A DNA stretch of 64,000 bases from Paenibacillus illinoisensis NBRC 15959 (GCF_004000925.1 NZ_BIME01000001.1:682001-746000), one strand, 5' to 3'. Numbered from the stretch's first letter, positions 25,021 to 34,426 are shown. Notes: generated by a model not told the origin, from the sequence alone. Numbers and translations: made by a program.

Positions 25021-27534
25021 CTAGCTGCGCGGCTTCGCCCGATTGGTCGCTATGGCCTCCAATGGATTGTCTGGCCAGTAATGCTTTGGATATCGGCCTT
25101 TCAGGTCTTTTTTCACCTCGAAATAAGTCTCCCGCCAAAAGTTCGTCAAATCCCGGGTCACCTGAACAGGCCGGTGCGCAGGGGACAGCAGATGCAGGGT
25201 TAACGGTACCCGACCTCCAGCAATACGCGGTGTATCCTGCTGCCCGAACATTTCCTGAAGTCGTACCGCGAGTGTAGGATCTCCAGGTCGGCTATAATCA
25301 ACCGGAATGCGTGATCCGCTGGGAACCTGAATATGAGTTGGCGCCTCCCGGTCCAACTGCTGCCGTTGTTCCCAGCTCAATCCGCTAAGCAACACGTCCT
25401 GCATGGACAGTTTCTTCAGATCCGAAGCTGAACGCATTCCTGCCAGAAAAGGACTGAGTTGAACTTCGAGTTCCGCTGATACATGATCCGCCGCGAGATC
25501 CGGCCACCCCGGCAGATGACGATGCAGAAAACGCAATCTGTCCGCCAGCTGCCTGGATGATTTGGTCCAGGGCAGACAATCCTGACCTTCTGTGCGGATT
25601 CCGCTTAGCAGCGCCTCCAGCACCAGATCTTCCGGAGGCTGTGCGATACTGCTCTCCTTCATCAGGATTGCTCCAATTCGCAGCCTTCGATGAGCCCGCA
25701 CACTTCGTGTGCTGCGATCCCATGCAATCTGCACATCCTCCTCTATGAGATCAGCACCGTAGTCCAGCAAGAGCTGCTCACCCACCGGTGCAGCCAGCAG
25801 GATGCGTGCATCCGCGCCCTGGTCGTCCGCCTCGGCAGCGACCAGATAGGCTGAACGGCTCAGCGACTCCGCCTGGCTGAGCCGTACCCCGCGGCCGCTG
25901 CTCAGCAGGTAGCGGCCGTCCTCCCGGCGCTGCCCGATCCGGTCGGGATAGGCGAAGGACAGCAGCAGGCCGCAGCTGTCCTCATCCGGCCGTTCCGGAT
26001 CCTCCGGCGCCGGGCCGAGAGCCGTGCGCAGCTGTCGGCTCTCCTGGAGGATGCGCCGTACGGCAGCGATGTCTGCGACCGCCGCTGCCGCTTGCGGCGT
26101 ACCGCTGCTGGCCGCCATCAGCAGCGCTTCCACGCGCGGGCGCAGGTCCGTGCCCGCGCCTGCACTGCTGCGGAGGCCGGCAGGCTCCTGCAGCAGTGCC
26201 GCCAGCATGCTGGCGTAGCTGGCCAGCCCAAGCTCCGCCGCGCGGAGCAGCATGCTGGCCAGTCGCGGATGCACGCCAAGCGCGTTCATCCGCCGCCCGA
26301 AGGGCGTGATGCGGCCTGCGTCATCCAGGCCGCCCAGCTGGCGCAGCAGCGCCTGTGCCTGGCCGTAGGCCGCGGCAGGCGGGACGTCCAGCCACTGCAG
26401 TTCTGCAGGGGACTGGACACCCCAGGCGGCAAGCTCAAGCGCCAGCGGTGCGAGGTCCGCGGAGGCAATCTCCGGTCTGGCTGTCTCCGGCAGACCGTCA
26501 TGAACCTCTTCGCTCCACAATCTATAGCACACCCCTGGTGCTATTCGCCCTGCACGCCCCCGCCGTTGATCGGCTGATGCCTTGGACACCGGCTGGGTAA
26601 CAAGCCGACTCATGCCTGTGCGCGGGGAAAATACGGATGCACGACTCAGTCCGGCATCAACAACCACTCTGACACCCGGAAGCGTAAGGCTTGATTCCGC
26701 TATGGAGGTGGACAGTACGACCTTACGATTTCCTTTCGCAGCTGGGCGCACAGCCTCATCCTGACGTTCAATCGGCATGCTGCCATACAGGGAATGCACC
26801 TCAACATGAGAAGAAAGATTAAGCTTCGACAGTTCCCGTTCTGTCCGGTGAATCTCTCTGGCTCCTGGAAGAAAGACCAGTACGTCCCCTTCCTGCTGTG
26901 CCAGAGCTTTTACAACCGCTTGAGCCGTGAACTCCTCCAGCACAGCAGAAGCGGGTTTTGATACATAACGGGTTTCCACTGGAAACGTGCGTCCCGGACA
27001 ATCAATCGCATGGGTCCCTTCGCCAAGCAATGTACAGATTGGGTCAGGGTCCAGCGTTGCCGACATAATCAGCACCTTCAGATCCGGACGCAGCATCGCC
27101 CGTGACTCCAGAGCCAGAGCCAAACCAAGATCGCCGTGCAGGTGACGCTCATGAAACTCATCAAAGATAATCATCGCTGTATCTTCAAGCCCCTGATCCT
27201 GCTGAAGCATGCGTGTAAGTACCCCTTCTGTGACAACTTCGATCCGCGTTGCCTGACTGACCCGAGTGTCCATGCGGACACGGTACCCTACCGTCTGTCC
27301 CACGCTTTCATTCAGAGCTGCTGCCATCCGCACCGCAGCTGAGCGCGCCGCGAGTCTGCGGGGCTCCAGCATTATGATTTTACGCCCGTTTAGCCATGGA
27401 TCCTCTAATAGGGATAGAGGTACTACGGTTGTTTTACCTGCCCCCGGCTCTGCAATAAGCACACCCGTATCCTGCACTCGAAATAGCTGTTTCAGCTCAG
27501 GCAAAACCTGTTGTATCGGTAATTCTATATTCAT
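25021..27534 (-). CDS. hrpB: ATP-dependent helicase HrpB
   Basis: An 837-residue DEAH/RHA helicase of normal HrpB length. Walker A AEPGAGKTT (near 28-36), DEFHERHLHG (DEFH box, near 125), SATLDPDP (motif III), and the arginine-finger motif QRRGRAGR (near 325) are intact. The C-terminal half carries the HrpB-specific domain ending in NFWRETYFEVKKDLKGRYPKHYWPDNP. The region 25.8-26.5 kb is markedly more GC-rich than its surroundings. Biological role of HrpB is poorly defined. Single gene, no close operon partners. Confidence 0.95.
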   Translation of the reverse strand: MNIELPIQQVLPELKQLFRVQDTGVLIAEPGAGKTTVVPLSLLEDPWLNGRKIIMLEPRRLAARSAAVRMAAALNESVGQTVGYRVRMDTRVSQATRIEVVTEGVLTRMLQQDQGLEDTAMIIFDEFHERHLHGDLGLALALESRAMLRPDLKVLIMSATLDPDPICTLLGEGTHAIDCPGRTFPVETRYVSKPASAVLEEFTAQAVVKALAQQEGDVLVFLPGAREIHRTERELSKLNLSSHVEVHSLYGSMPIERQDEAVRPAAKGNRKVVLSTSIAESSLTLPGVRVVVDAGLSRASVFSPRTGMSRLVTQPVSKASADQRRGRAGRIAPGVCYRLWSEEVHDGLPETARPEIASADLAPLALELAAWGVQSPAELQWLDVPPAAAYGQAQALLRQLGGLDDAGRITPFGRRMNALGVHPRLASMLLRAAELGLASYASMLAALLQEPAGLRSSAGAGTDLRPRVEALLMAASSGTPQAAAAVADIAAVRRILQESRQLRTALGPAPEDPERPDEDSCGLLLSFAYPDRIGQRREDGRYLLSSGRGVRLSQAESLSRSAYLVAAEADDQGADARILLAAPVGEQLLLDYGADLIEEDVQIAWDRSTRSVRAHRRLRIGAILMKESSIAQPPEDLVLEALLSGIRTEGQDCLPWTKSSRQLADRLRFLHRHLPGWPDLAADHVSAELEVQLSPFLAGMRSASDLKKLSMQDVLLSGLSWEQRQQLDREAPTHIQVPSGSRIPVDYSRPGDPTLAVRLQEMFGQQDTPRIAGGRVPLTLHLLSPAHRPVQVTRDLTNFWRETYFEVKKDLKGRYPKHYWPDNPLEAIATNRAKPRS

Positions 27535-27604
27535 ATTATCGCTCCTAATTCATAAGGCACCATGCAATATATCATCAATCCAAAGTGAATGTTAGCATTA
27601 TAAC

Positions 27605-27630
27605 AAAAAAAGCCGTCCCAGAGGAACGAC
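27605..27630 (-). terminator. Terminator of the SDR gene
   Basis: GTCGTTCC and GGGACGGC (with G-U pairs) flank a three-base loop and are followed on the minus strand by seven T. Confidence 0.8.
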
Positions 27631-27648
27631 TACTTTGGATCAGACGTA

Positions 27649-28455
27649 TTATCGCAGCAACGATTCGGCGCCATCAATGACAATCTCTGCACCCGTAATG
27701 TGTTTGGATTCAGACGATGCCAGGAACGCGACGAGATTGGCCACATGCTCCGGCTGTCCAGGGCCATCTGCAAGCGGCTGCTCCCCTTCCGGGAACTCCA
27801 TCGGAATAATGATTTGGTGCAATTCATCCGTTTTTACGGTGCTTTGATCAATATTAGTTGCGATGGCTCCCGGACATATGACATTAACCCGGATTTTGAA
27901 CCTGGCCAATTCCAGTGCAGCCATCTTCGAAAAGGCAACCTGTCCCGCTTTCGATGTACTGTATGCCGACATCCCAAAGCTGGTGAACCGTTGGTTACCA
28001 TTAATGGAACTCGTAATAACAATGCTTCCCCCGCCGCGTTTCTTCAGATGTGGGAGAGCGTACTTGATTGTAAAGAAGGTGCCATCCAGATTGGTCGTAA
28101 TGATCCGCTGCCAATCCTCCACCTGAATTTCCTCAATTGGGGCCGAGACACCATTAATGCCTGCATTGGCAAACACAATGTCCAAACCGCCGAACAGCTC
28201 CACCGTTTCCAGCACCGCTTTTTCCACCCGGGCCGGATCGGAGATATCCACATCGAATGCGCGTGCAGCACCTGGATGTACGGCATTAATTTCGGCTTCC
28301 GTCTGAGAGATCCGATCATTCACCAGATCAAACAACGCAACGTGAGCACCTTCATTCGCCAATTTTAATGCCGTTGCCTTACCAATGCCGGAACCGGCTC
28401 CAGTAATGATAGCTATTTTGTTTGCAAACCGAGACTTGTCGTTATGTTGTGTCAT
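27649..28455 (-). CDS. Short-chain dehydrogenase/reductase
   Basis: A 268-residue SDR with NAD(P) motif TGAGSGIGKATAL (near residue 16), NAG (ANAGI), catalytic Ser (ITSSINGNQ) and Y-x-x-x-K (YSTSKAG, near 165). FabG-like layout. I chose the ATG at 28455 with AAGGAG upstream; the longer frame from 28467 starts inside the ribosome site. Substrate unknown; located alone between terminators. Confidence 0.9.
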   Translation of the reverse strand: MTQHNDKSRFANKIAIITGAGSGIGKATALKLANEGAHVALFDLVNDRISQTEAEINAVHPGAARAFDVDISDPARVEKAVLETVELFGGLDIVFANAGINGVSAPIEEIQVEDWQRIITTNLDGTFFTIKYALPHLKKRGGGSIVITSSINGNQRFTSFGMSAYSTSKAGQVAFSKMAALELARFKIRVNVICPGAIATNIDQSTVKTDELHQIIIPMEFPEGEQPLADGPGQPEHVANLVAFLASSESKHITGAEIVIDGAESLLR

Positions 28456-28664
28456 GCTCCATTCCACTCCTTCTCAGCAATTATGTAAGAATGTACATCC
28501 AAGACTTGTGTATCAGCATGATGCAGCATGCTAACTAAGTAGATTCTTCACAAGATTACCCAAAAAGAGCGCCTTTTAAATCAATAACGACAAGTTTTTT
28601 CTCAGCTGATTTTTACCGCTAATTATACATATTCAAGACGAGTGACTTTTCTAAAGTAGTACAT

Positions 28665-29504
28665 CTACCATTCCAGCTCAATGAAAGCGGCATCATCTTC
28701 AAGCCCGCCGGTATGTGCAGCATCCAGCAGTACCTGAATGTGTTCATCCGGAATATATGCCTGTATGGCATCCAGATCATTCAAACCATCTGTGTACAGC
28801 TGCAGACGAATTGGTTCATTGGATAGCTTCGCCTCATAAATATGAGGCTTGCCTCCAACTGACCCTTCCAGGGTTGACCAGCGTTCATTCGTCCGGCAGT
28901 GGTTCTGAAAAGCTCCGGATTGTTCCTGACCATTGCGCCATAGACGTATGCGCGAATCCCCTTGCCAAGCCATCCAGATACGACTTTTCCCCATACCGCG
29001 AGACAGCTCAATTCGACCACACACATACATCGCCTGGCTGCCTCTGCTTCGCTTCTCCATTAACACTTCGCGTAAAAGCAGGGGCGAGTTATCCAATGGC
29101 TGAATTTTCTTCAGCTGCTCGGATGCGGGAACCGTCAGTTCTTGAAGCAGATGCTCCATCGCTTCTGCCGTAGGATTAGAGGTTGTTTCCAACCACTCGA
29201 GGAGCGCATTGCCCAGAAAACGCGCGGCAAAATCACCAAGGTAACTCATGCCTACACCATCACACATGACGAACGTACATACATTTCCGTCCATGCGAAC
29301 GGCAGCAAAGTCTTGACCCGAATCCCCCTGATGAACCGTCTCTGCAGCTCTTCCATAACCATAGCGACACTTAAAAGCACCCTGATAACGAGTAAGCGGC
29401 TGTTCTCCGGTCTGTGCGCTAACATAACGAAAGATTCCACGACGCTGCTTTCCTTGGCTTCCTCTCTCACCAGCAGGCAATGCTGCCAATCGCATCGTTC
29501 TCAA
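28665..29504 (-). CDS. PP2C-family protein serine/threonine phosphatase
   Basis: A 279-residue PP2C with the metal-binding motifs in order: GQDFAAVRMDGNVCTFVMCDGVG (Asp-Gly, near residue 78), WQGDSRIRLW (GDS, near 185), YTDGLND (DG) and LEDDAAFIEL (Asp-Asp). No signal peptide or membrane segment. Start is TTG at 29504 after GGAGGGG. It is the third gene of a kinase-vWA-PP2C set and 11 bases from the vWA stop. It should reverse phosphorylation by the kinase encoded at 30302-32395, as in TerY-P triads. Confidence 0.9.
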   Translation of the reverse strand: MRTMRLAALPAGERGSQGKQRRGIFRYVSAQTGEQPLTRYQGAFKCRYGYGRAAETVHQGDSGQDFAAVRMDGNVCTFVMCDGVGMSYLGDFAARFLGNALLEWLETTSNPTAEAMEHLLQELTVPASEQLKKIQPLDNSPLLLREVLMEKRSRGSQAMYVCGRIELSRGMGKSRIWMAWQGDSRIRLWRNGQEQSGAFQNHCRTNERWSTLEGSVGGKPHIYEAKLSNEPIRLQLYTDGLNDLDAIQAYIPDEHIQVLLDAAHTGGLEDDAAFIELEW

Positions 29505-29515
29505 ATAATCCCCTC

Positions 29516-30283
29516 CTATCTAACAGGCGTAGCAGCAGACATCTGAAACCCGATGGACACCAGTTCTGCACATGTGCCTGGCAGCATCATCAATGCACCG
29601 GGTGCGAGCAAATAGTCCGCCTCGACAAGCATTTCACGGTAACTTTCAGGCAGAACCGAAGACATATTGCGCAGCTTCTCTCCATGCTCATCCTTAAGAA
29701 CGGTTTCCGGCGATATCCCCTTCCATCTTCTCGGTTCAGGGATAGGACCTTCCAATAGGTGATCGGATATAAAAATATTTTCGACGAGTACATTGCCATC
29801 AGGCACACTCATGCCCATAATTCGTTTGGCAATTGGTTCCGGATCTTCGCCCGTAGCCACTCCATCCGTCATATGACAGACGAGCGGCGCAGGACAATCC
29901 TGCATGTTCGGTATTTCAGCCTGCAGAATCTTCTCTGCCTGCAGAAAGGCTTTGGCCGAATCCGAGAAACGTTTAGGTGTCAGGTCTGGCAACGAACCAA
30001 CCGCTGCAATTTCGTCGATTCCCTTAATTCCATTCAACAGGTCATAGACGTCATCGCTGTATGCAAGGATGGCAATCCGATAGCGAGGTGTCAATCGATT
30101 CCCTTTGGTTGAGCGAAACACCATCTGGCGTATGGCCAGGGCCAGGGCATCATAGACGACATCAATCCGTCTGCGGTTTTCCAGAACCATATTCATGGAG
30201 GCACTGATATCAATGAGATAAATAATAAGTGCGGGTGTGCGCTGGGATGCTTGTATTGTATAGTTCATCTGGGCCTGAGCCAC
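29516..30283 (-). CDS. vWA-domain protein (TerY-like)
   Basis: A 255-residue protein that is almost all a von Willebrand A domain. The MIDAS motif is DISASMN (D-x-S-x-S, near residue 26), with the DxxxD-like MTDGVATG later (near 121). Its conserved position between a kinase and a PP2C gene resembles TerY-P phosphorylation triads. Two starts are possible: GTG 30283 or ATG 30268; the ribosome site GGAGG overlaps the first. Likely acts as a metal-dependent scaffold presenting a substrate; this is inference from other systems. Confidence 0.85.
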   Translation of the reverse strand: MAQAQMNYTIQASQRTPALIIYLIDISASMNMVLENRRRIDVVYDALALAIRQMVFRSTKGNRLTPRYRIAILAYSDDVYDLLNGIKGIDEIAAVGSLPDLTPKRFSDSAKAFLQAEKILQAEIPNMQDCPAPLVCHMTDGVATGEDPEPIAKRIMGMSVPDGNVLVENIFISDHLLEGPIPEPRRWKGISPETVLKDEHGEKLRNMSSVLPESYREMLVEADYLLAPGALMMLPGTCAELVSIGFQMSAATPVR

Positions 30284-30301
30284 CTCCGTCGTTCACATAA
30301 T

Positions 30302-32395
30302 TTACAAGTTGGGAAGATTATAGTTGTTATTGCTCAAAAATTTATTAATTGCACTCATTCGCGCTGCGACCTTGCCTACCCCTTTGAAGTATGAAGCATC
30401 CGAGTTATACAAATTTTTGAAATCACGGGCATAGGATTCCGCATTTTCGATCTTTTTACCTTTTTGTGCATTATACGCCTTGTTATAATGTGCAATCAGC
30501 GTAACCACGTTCTGAGCACGTTTTTTCTTAAGTGCAGTCTTTCGAGCAGCTTCCTCGGCTGCTTTTTGCGCTTCCAGTTTGCGCTGTGCTTCAGCCGCTG
30601 CCTTGCGCTCCGCTTCCTGCTTCGCTACTTGAGCATCGTGCTCTTTCTTCCAGACCAGGTAGGCTTCATACTTTGCCTGCTTGTCATACTTCTCCTGCAG
30701 CGCCTTCTTGGCTGCTTCTTTCTTCTGCTGTTCCTGCTTTGCGAGATAAGCCTCGTATTTTGCCTGTTTATCGTATTTCGCCTGGAGAGCTTTCCGTTCT
30801 TCTTCCTTTTTCTGTGCTTCAGCCAATTTTTGCTTTTCCTCGGCTTCAAGCTTCGCCGCTTCGGCTTCCTGCTTCTTCCTCTCTTCTTCCTCCTGCTTCA
30901 GCGCAGCAGCCTTTGCGGCTTCTGCTTCTTCGGCAGCCTTGATCTCTGCCAGTCTTGCTGCTTCTTGTTCCTCCTGCTGCTTGACTTCCGCCTGATCAGC
31001 CAAAATTTTGACAGTCGGCACGGTACCGGCCAGCAATACAACAAGGACAGCGGAAGAGATCATGAACTTTTTGGATCTGTAAAAAGGAACGCGGACAGGC
31101 TGTGCAGCTTCTTCCTTGGGATTCAGTTTAGCATCCAGCCCGTTGATGGCGGCCTCAACTTCCATCTGCATCGCACTGTTAGCCGGAATGAAATGATACA
31201 GCGAACGGTATACTTCCAGGGCTGCTGCAGGCTTATCTTCATCCTCAAGAGCTCGGGCCTGCAGGAAGAGTCTGTTTACCACAGCTTCCTGTCCAGGAGG
31301 CACTTCAGGTATCGACGTGGACGAATGATGTCCATTAGCTGACTTCGAATCTGGTACGCCAGTATCCGGTGCACTTGCGACTGCCTGGCTCGCAGCTTCA
31401 CCTTTTGCCGCATCTGCTGCTTGATCCTCAGGTTCCTTCACTCCGGCCGCTTCCGCCTGACTGGCATTAGCTGATGCCAAGGCAACAAACCATTCACCAA
31501 ATGTTGGGCAGCTGCTCAGATCGTGACTCTCCCAGGCACGGATGAACAGATCGGATATTTTGGAACCCCATCGTTTCTGGAGTGAATCCCGCATAGCAAA
31601 ATAGCGTTCACTCACCGTTTGCATTTCATGCTGGTCAAAATAACTTTCTCCCCATGCCTTCTCCACAATGGTCGAATCAGACCAGCTCAGCATCTCGGCG
31701 ATAATAACTGCACCAGCAAAACGATCGGCATATGAGCTCCACAAACCACTGTGTACTGCCCGGTGAGCTGCATAACCAGGTGAACCGGCAAGTAGAGCAT
31801 CTGGACGATCCATTTTGGAACCGTACATCTGCTCTACATCGACAAGTTCAACCGCGGATGGGGCTCCCAGGTTTTCCACTTCGGAAAAAAACGGAATCAT
31901 CACATTGGGTGCGGACAAATCACAATGAGCAAGTCCTCGTTGCTCCATGGCCGAACCAGTCCCTGCTAGTGCTCTAGCCAACTTCAGACTTTCTTCTGCA
32001 GTCAGCTGTTTCTGATCACTGATTACGTCAAACCAGGTCAGACCCTGCACCCACGGCATCAAAACCGCGTACAACAAATCGGGATGTTCACCAATGAGCG
32101 CTCCGTTTCTTTCCGGAGTGAGCACATCACGCTTGCATACCTGCAAACCTGGCAGTTCACTATAAGGCTCCATATGCTCAGACTGATAGACCATAGCCGG
32201 GATACGGAATTTAGGGAAAAATACTTTTAGTGCTTTGGCCCCACTTATTGAACCATTTCGGGGTAATAACTGGTAAACGATCCCTTGCCTTCCGGCTTGG
32301 GCGTATGCCAGACCGGGCGCTGCCGGGTGCTGCCCAATGGTATAGGCAATGTCATTGATCACCACTTCATCCCCGGGATTCGGTTGAAAAGACAT
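30302..32395 (-). CDS. Transmembrane serine/threonine kinase-like protein with coiled-coil tail
   Basis: A 697-residue protein (start ATG 32395, after AGAGGGA). Residues 1-310 form a protein-kinase-like domain with a candidate ATP lysine (AKALKVF), catalytic loop HCDLSAPNV (Asp near 159) and DVE in place of DFG. A Pro/Ala-rich linker, a TPR-like stretch (about 370-415) and one membrane segment (about 444-464) follow. The tail is a long K/E/A coiled coil containing two near-identical KYDKQAKYEAYL repeats. Topology equals EssB (kinase-fold, TM, helical tail). It lies in the T7SS locus after the WXG100 gene. Confidence 0.85.
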   Translation of the reverse strand: MSFQPNPGDEVVINDIAYTIGQHPAAPGLAYAQAGRQGIVYQLLPRNGSISGAKALKVFFPKFRIPAMVYQSEHMEPYSELPGLQVCKRDVLTPERNGALIGEHPDLLYAVLMPWVQGLTWFDVISDQKQLTAEESLKLARALAGTGSAMEQRGLAHCDLSAPNVMIPFFSEVENLGAPSAVELVDVEQMYGSKMDRPDALLAGSPGYAAHRAVHSGLWSSYADRFAGAVIIAEMLSWSDSTIVEKAWGESYFDQHEMQTVSERYFAMRDSLQKRWGSKISDLFIRAWESHDLSSCPTFGEWFVALASANASQAEAAGVKEPEDQAADAAKGEAASQAVASAPDTGVPDSKSANGHHSSTSIPEVPPGQEAVVNRLFLQARALEDEDKPAAALEVYRSLYHFIPANSAMQMEVEAAINGLDAKLNPKEEAAQPVRVPFYRSKKFMISSAVLVVLLAGTVPTVKILADQAEVKQQEEQEAARLAEIKAAEEAEAAKAAALKQEEEERKKQEAEAAKLEAEEKQKLAEAQKKEEERKALQAKYDKQAKYEAYLAKQEQQKKEAAKKALQEKYDKQAKYEAYLVWKKEHDAQVAKQEAERKAAAEAQRKLEAQKAAEEAARKTALKKKRAQNVVTLIAHYNKAYNAQKGKKIENAESYARDFKNLYNSDASYFKGVGKVAARMSAINKFLSNNNYNLPNL

Positions 32396-32429
32396 GCTCA
32401 TCCCTCTCTCTGTCATTCTGTCATAGTGC

Positions 32430-32467
32430 AGCAAAAACCGGGAGTCGTAAAACGCCCGGTTTTTGCT
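32430..32467 (-). terminator. Strong hairpin between the WXG100 gene and the kinase gene
   Basis: AGCAAAAACCGGG and CCCGGTTTTTGCT are perfect 13-base arms around a 12-base loop. On the minus strand the second arm ends in TTTTTGCT. It can act as a partial terminator after esxA, lowering the kinase-vWA-PP2C part relative to the WXG100 gene. Confidence 0.75.
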
Positions 32468-32551
32468 GTAGTTATACATCTTCAGCTTGCTGCCTGCGTA
32501 CGATCCAGTGCCGGGTCAGACATGACATCGGCCTGATCTATGTAAAGCAGT

Positions 32552-32827
32552 TTAGCGAGCTTGGTCAGCTGTACGGAATTTGTTGGCAATAGCCGTCAGT
32601 TCCGCGCTGATGCTGTTCAGCGTTTGAACGAATGATTGCATTTGTTTGCTTGCTTCCTGGAACTCTTGGAAGAAGCGTTGTTTCGTCATACCTTCCCATT
32701 GTCCTTCCATGCTAGTGATGGATTGAGTCAATGTAGAAACGATTTGCTGACTTTGCTCACCGCTTTGTTTGAATTGGTTGGAAACCTGATCAAGTTGTTC
32801 TGGGGTAACTAAAATGCGTCCTGCCAT
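32552..32827 (-). CDS. esxA: WXG100 secreted protein (EsxA/YukE-like)
   Basis: A 91-residue protein of two helices with the W-x-G turn (MEGQWEGMTKQRFFQ, near residue 41) and no signal peptide. It carries a start MAGRILVTPEQL like YukE. The ATG at 32827 follows AGGAGG seven bases upstream. These proteins are secreted by type VII systems as dimers. It is preceded by 170 bases, so it may have its own promoter, and followed by a hairpin. Confidence 0.92.
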   Translation of the reverse strand: MAGRILVTPEQLDQVSNQFKQSGEQSQQIVSTLTQSITSMEGQWEGMTKQRFFQEFQEASKQMQSFVQTLNSISAELTAIANKFRTADQAR

Positions 32828-33024
32828 GTGTAAATTCCTCCTTGGTTTGTGCAATTAAATTTTTGCTTGTTCAAATTGTACTATACCAGGATCGATCGAA
32901 CAAAAGCCGAAGGACCTAATCCTATTTACCCCATTTTTGGTGATTGAAACTTCCCCTAACAGACTATTTACATAAATGATTCACTTTCTGCTGTCCTTAA
33001 TGCGCACTTCTGTAAACTGCCTAA

Positions 33025-33573
33025 TCAGGATACCACAGGTTCGGTTCCTCTTCTCCCCCGAAAGGTGGGATCTGTGAATCTCCACGCTACAGGTTCAGGC
33101 TGCATCGCCTGGATCAATGTAGCCGGAGAACCGTCGGGCGGCGCAGCATCCTGCACCCGGTATACTGCCGCCACCGCGGAAAGGGGATCGGATACTACAG
33201 CAGCAGCTGCGGCGTGTGTAGGCATGATTTCCCCTACACGATTGTTTTCTAGAACGTTAAGCATATTGACCGCATTGCCATAGGCTGTGTTCACATGACT
33301 CAGCACTGTACGATACTCCATGTCTGCCTGCTGGAATAACAAGGCTTTGCGTCCCAATTGCACGCTTAAGTCCATAAAACGACGCACCGCATCTTCGCCA
33401 AGTCGCTTGCTGTGACTCCATTCACTCATCACCGCAGCCCGGGCCTCAATATCCCACTCCAGCGAATGGATTGCCTGTTCCAACACTGTCATCTTTTGCT
33501 GTATTTGCTCCGCCGCATACTGAATCTGCCTGCTCAGTGCCCGAAGCACATCCGGTTCCACACGAATGCGCAT
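33025..33573 (-). CDS. WXG-like helical T7SS-associated protein
   Basis: A 182-residue protein. The first 100 residues are two long helices with LEWDIEARAAVMSEW (near 37-51) where a WXG100 protein carries its W-x-G turn, so it may be a WXG-like partner. The C-terminal 70 residues are disordered-looking (Ala-rich, PP and DG). No signal peptide. It starts six bases after the next upstream gene and so lies in the operon. Unrecognised beyond this. Confidence 0.7.
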   Translation of the reverse strand: MRIRVEPDVLRALSRQIQYAAEQIQQKMTVLEQAIHSLEWDIEARAAVMSEWSHSKRLGEDAVRRFMDLSVQLGRKALLFQQADMEYRTVLSHVNTAYGNAVNMLNVLENNRVGEIMPTHAAAAAVVSDPLSAVAAVYRVQDAAPPDGSPATLIQAMQPEPVAWRFTDPTFRGRRGTEPVVS

Positions 33574-33579
33574 TTACCA

Positions 33580-34410
33580 TCACCTTTCCTCTTCCCCTGC
33601 AGGCTGTTTAAGCCAGTCCAGCAGCATCTCGTGAAACTGTTCTCTCGTCGTCAGCGCCGCTACAAGCCAATCATCTGAAGCGGCTGTACTCATGCGGAAC
33701 AACCAGTTGGATACAGAGCTAGCAGCGAATGCTGCTGACTGTGACTTCCAACCTTCTCCGTTCCATACAAGCAATCGCAGTTCACCATCTGATTCTTTGT
33801 TAACCAGACAACGTGCAAGAGCCAGCGAACCTTCCGGATCGTTCGTCTCCTGTGCCAGTTCATCAGCAACTGCAGATTCTTCTTTGTTGTTAAGCTCGTT
33901 CATAACATCATAGAATTTTTTCTTGGAGCACATCAATGCCGGCTTCTCCGCTGGTGAATGGCCACTCCATTTCATCCTTTGAATCAGGAAGTCAATCGCT
34001 TCACGAACGTTCCCGAGATCGGATAACCGGAAGGAGTCCGGTTCATCAGCAACACGGGAAACTTCAACGACCCGTTCGTCCGTGCAATGGATATAACTTT
34101 CATACGAAGTGCCACTGGATGTGTAGCGAATCCAGCAAGCCCTGTCTGACAATCCAGCAATGGCTACTCTGGAGAAAACGGTCGGTGTCATGATCAGCTC
34201 ATTGCTGTCCTGATCCTGAATCAAATATCCCTTTTCGAGCAGAGAAGTTTTGACGTGCTCCCATTCCACAGCGATGTCTTCTGCCATGTAACCGCGGAAG
34301 GGGTCTTCAACGCCAAGCAATCGGTCTGAACCGAGAATCCCGGCCAGGAAAAAAAGTTCTTTTATTTGCAAAGTGACTACCTTTTGCTTGGAATCATGAA
34401 CCGTCAACAT
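33580..34410 (-). CDS. EspG-like T7SS protein (putative secretion chaperone)
   Basis: A 276-residue cytosolic protein. Its opening (LQIKELFFLAGILGSDRLLG... VKTSLLEKGYL) followed by beta-rich segments recalls the EspG/EccG chaperone layout of actinobacterial ESX systems, which hold PE/PPE or WXG substrates. I infer this by pattern and neighbourhood only. The gene is 16 bases after essC and six bases before the WXG-like gene. Confidence 0.6.
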   Translation of the reverse strand: MLTVHDSKQKVVTLQIKELFFLAGILGSDRLLGVEDPFRGYMAEDIAVEWEHVKTSLLEKGYLIQDQDSNELIMTPTVFSRVAIAGLSDRACWIRYTSSGTSYESYIHCTDERVVEVSRVADEPDSFRLSDLGNVREAIDFLIQRMKWSGHSPAEKPALMCSKKKFYDVMNELNNKEESAVADELAQETNDPEGSLALARCLVNKESDGELRLLVWNGEGWKSQSAAFAASSVSNWLFRMSTAASDDWLVAALTTREQFHEMLLDWLKQPAGEEER

Positions 34411-34426
34411 TATGAGCCACCTCCCC

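Noticed and set aside
27700..28368. A 222-codon plus-strand frame
   Set aside because: Shadow of the short-chain dehydrogenase, which has all catalytic motifs on the opposite strand.
30600..30960. Repetitive sequence as a possible CRISPR or tandem repeat array
   Set aside because: The repetition comes from K/E/A-rich coiled-coil codons (two KYDKQAKYEAYL copies), with no regular spacer-repeat structure.
30464..31342. A 292-codon plus-strand frame rich in Leu, Phe and Cys
   Set aside because: It is antisense to the Lys/Glu/Ala coiled coil of the kinase protein, whose codons read as Leu/Phe on the other strand. It has no ribosome site.
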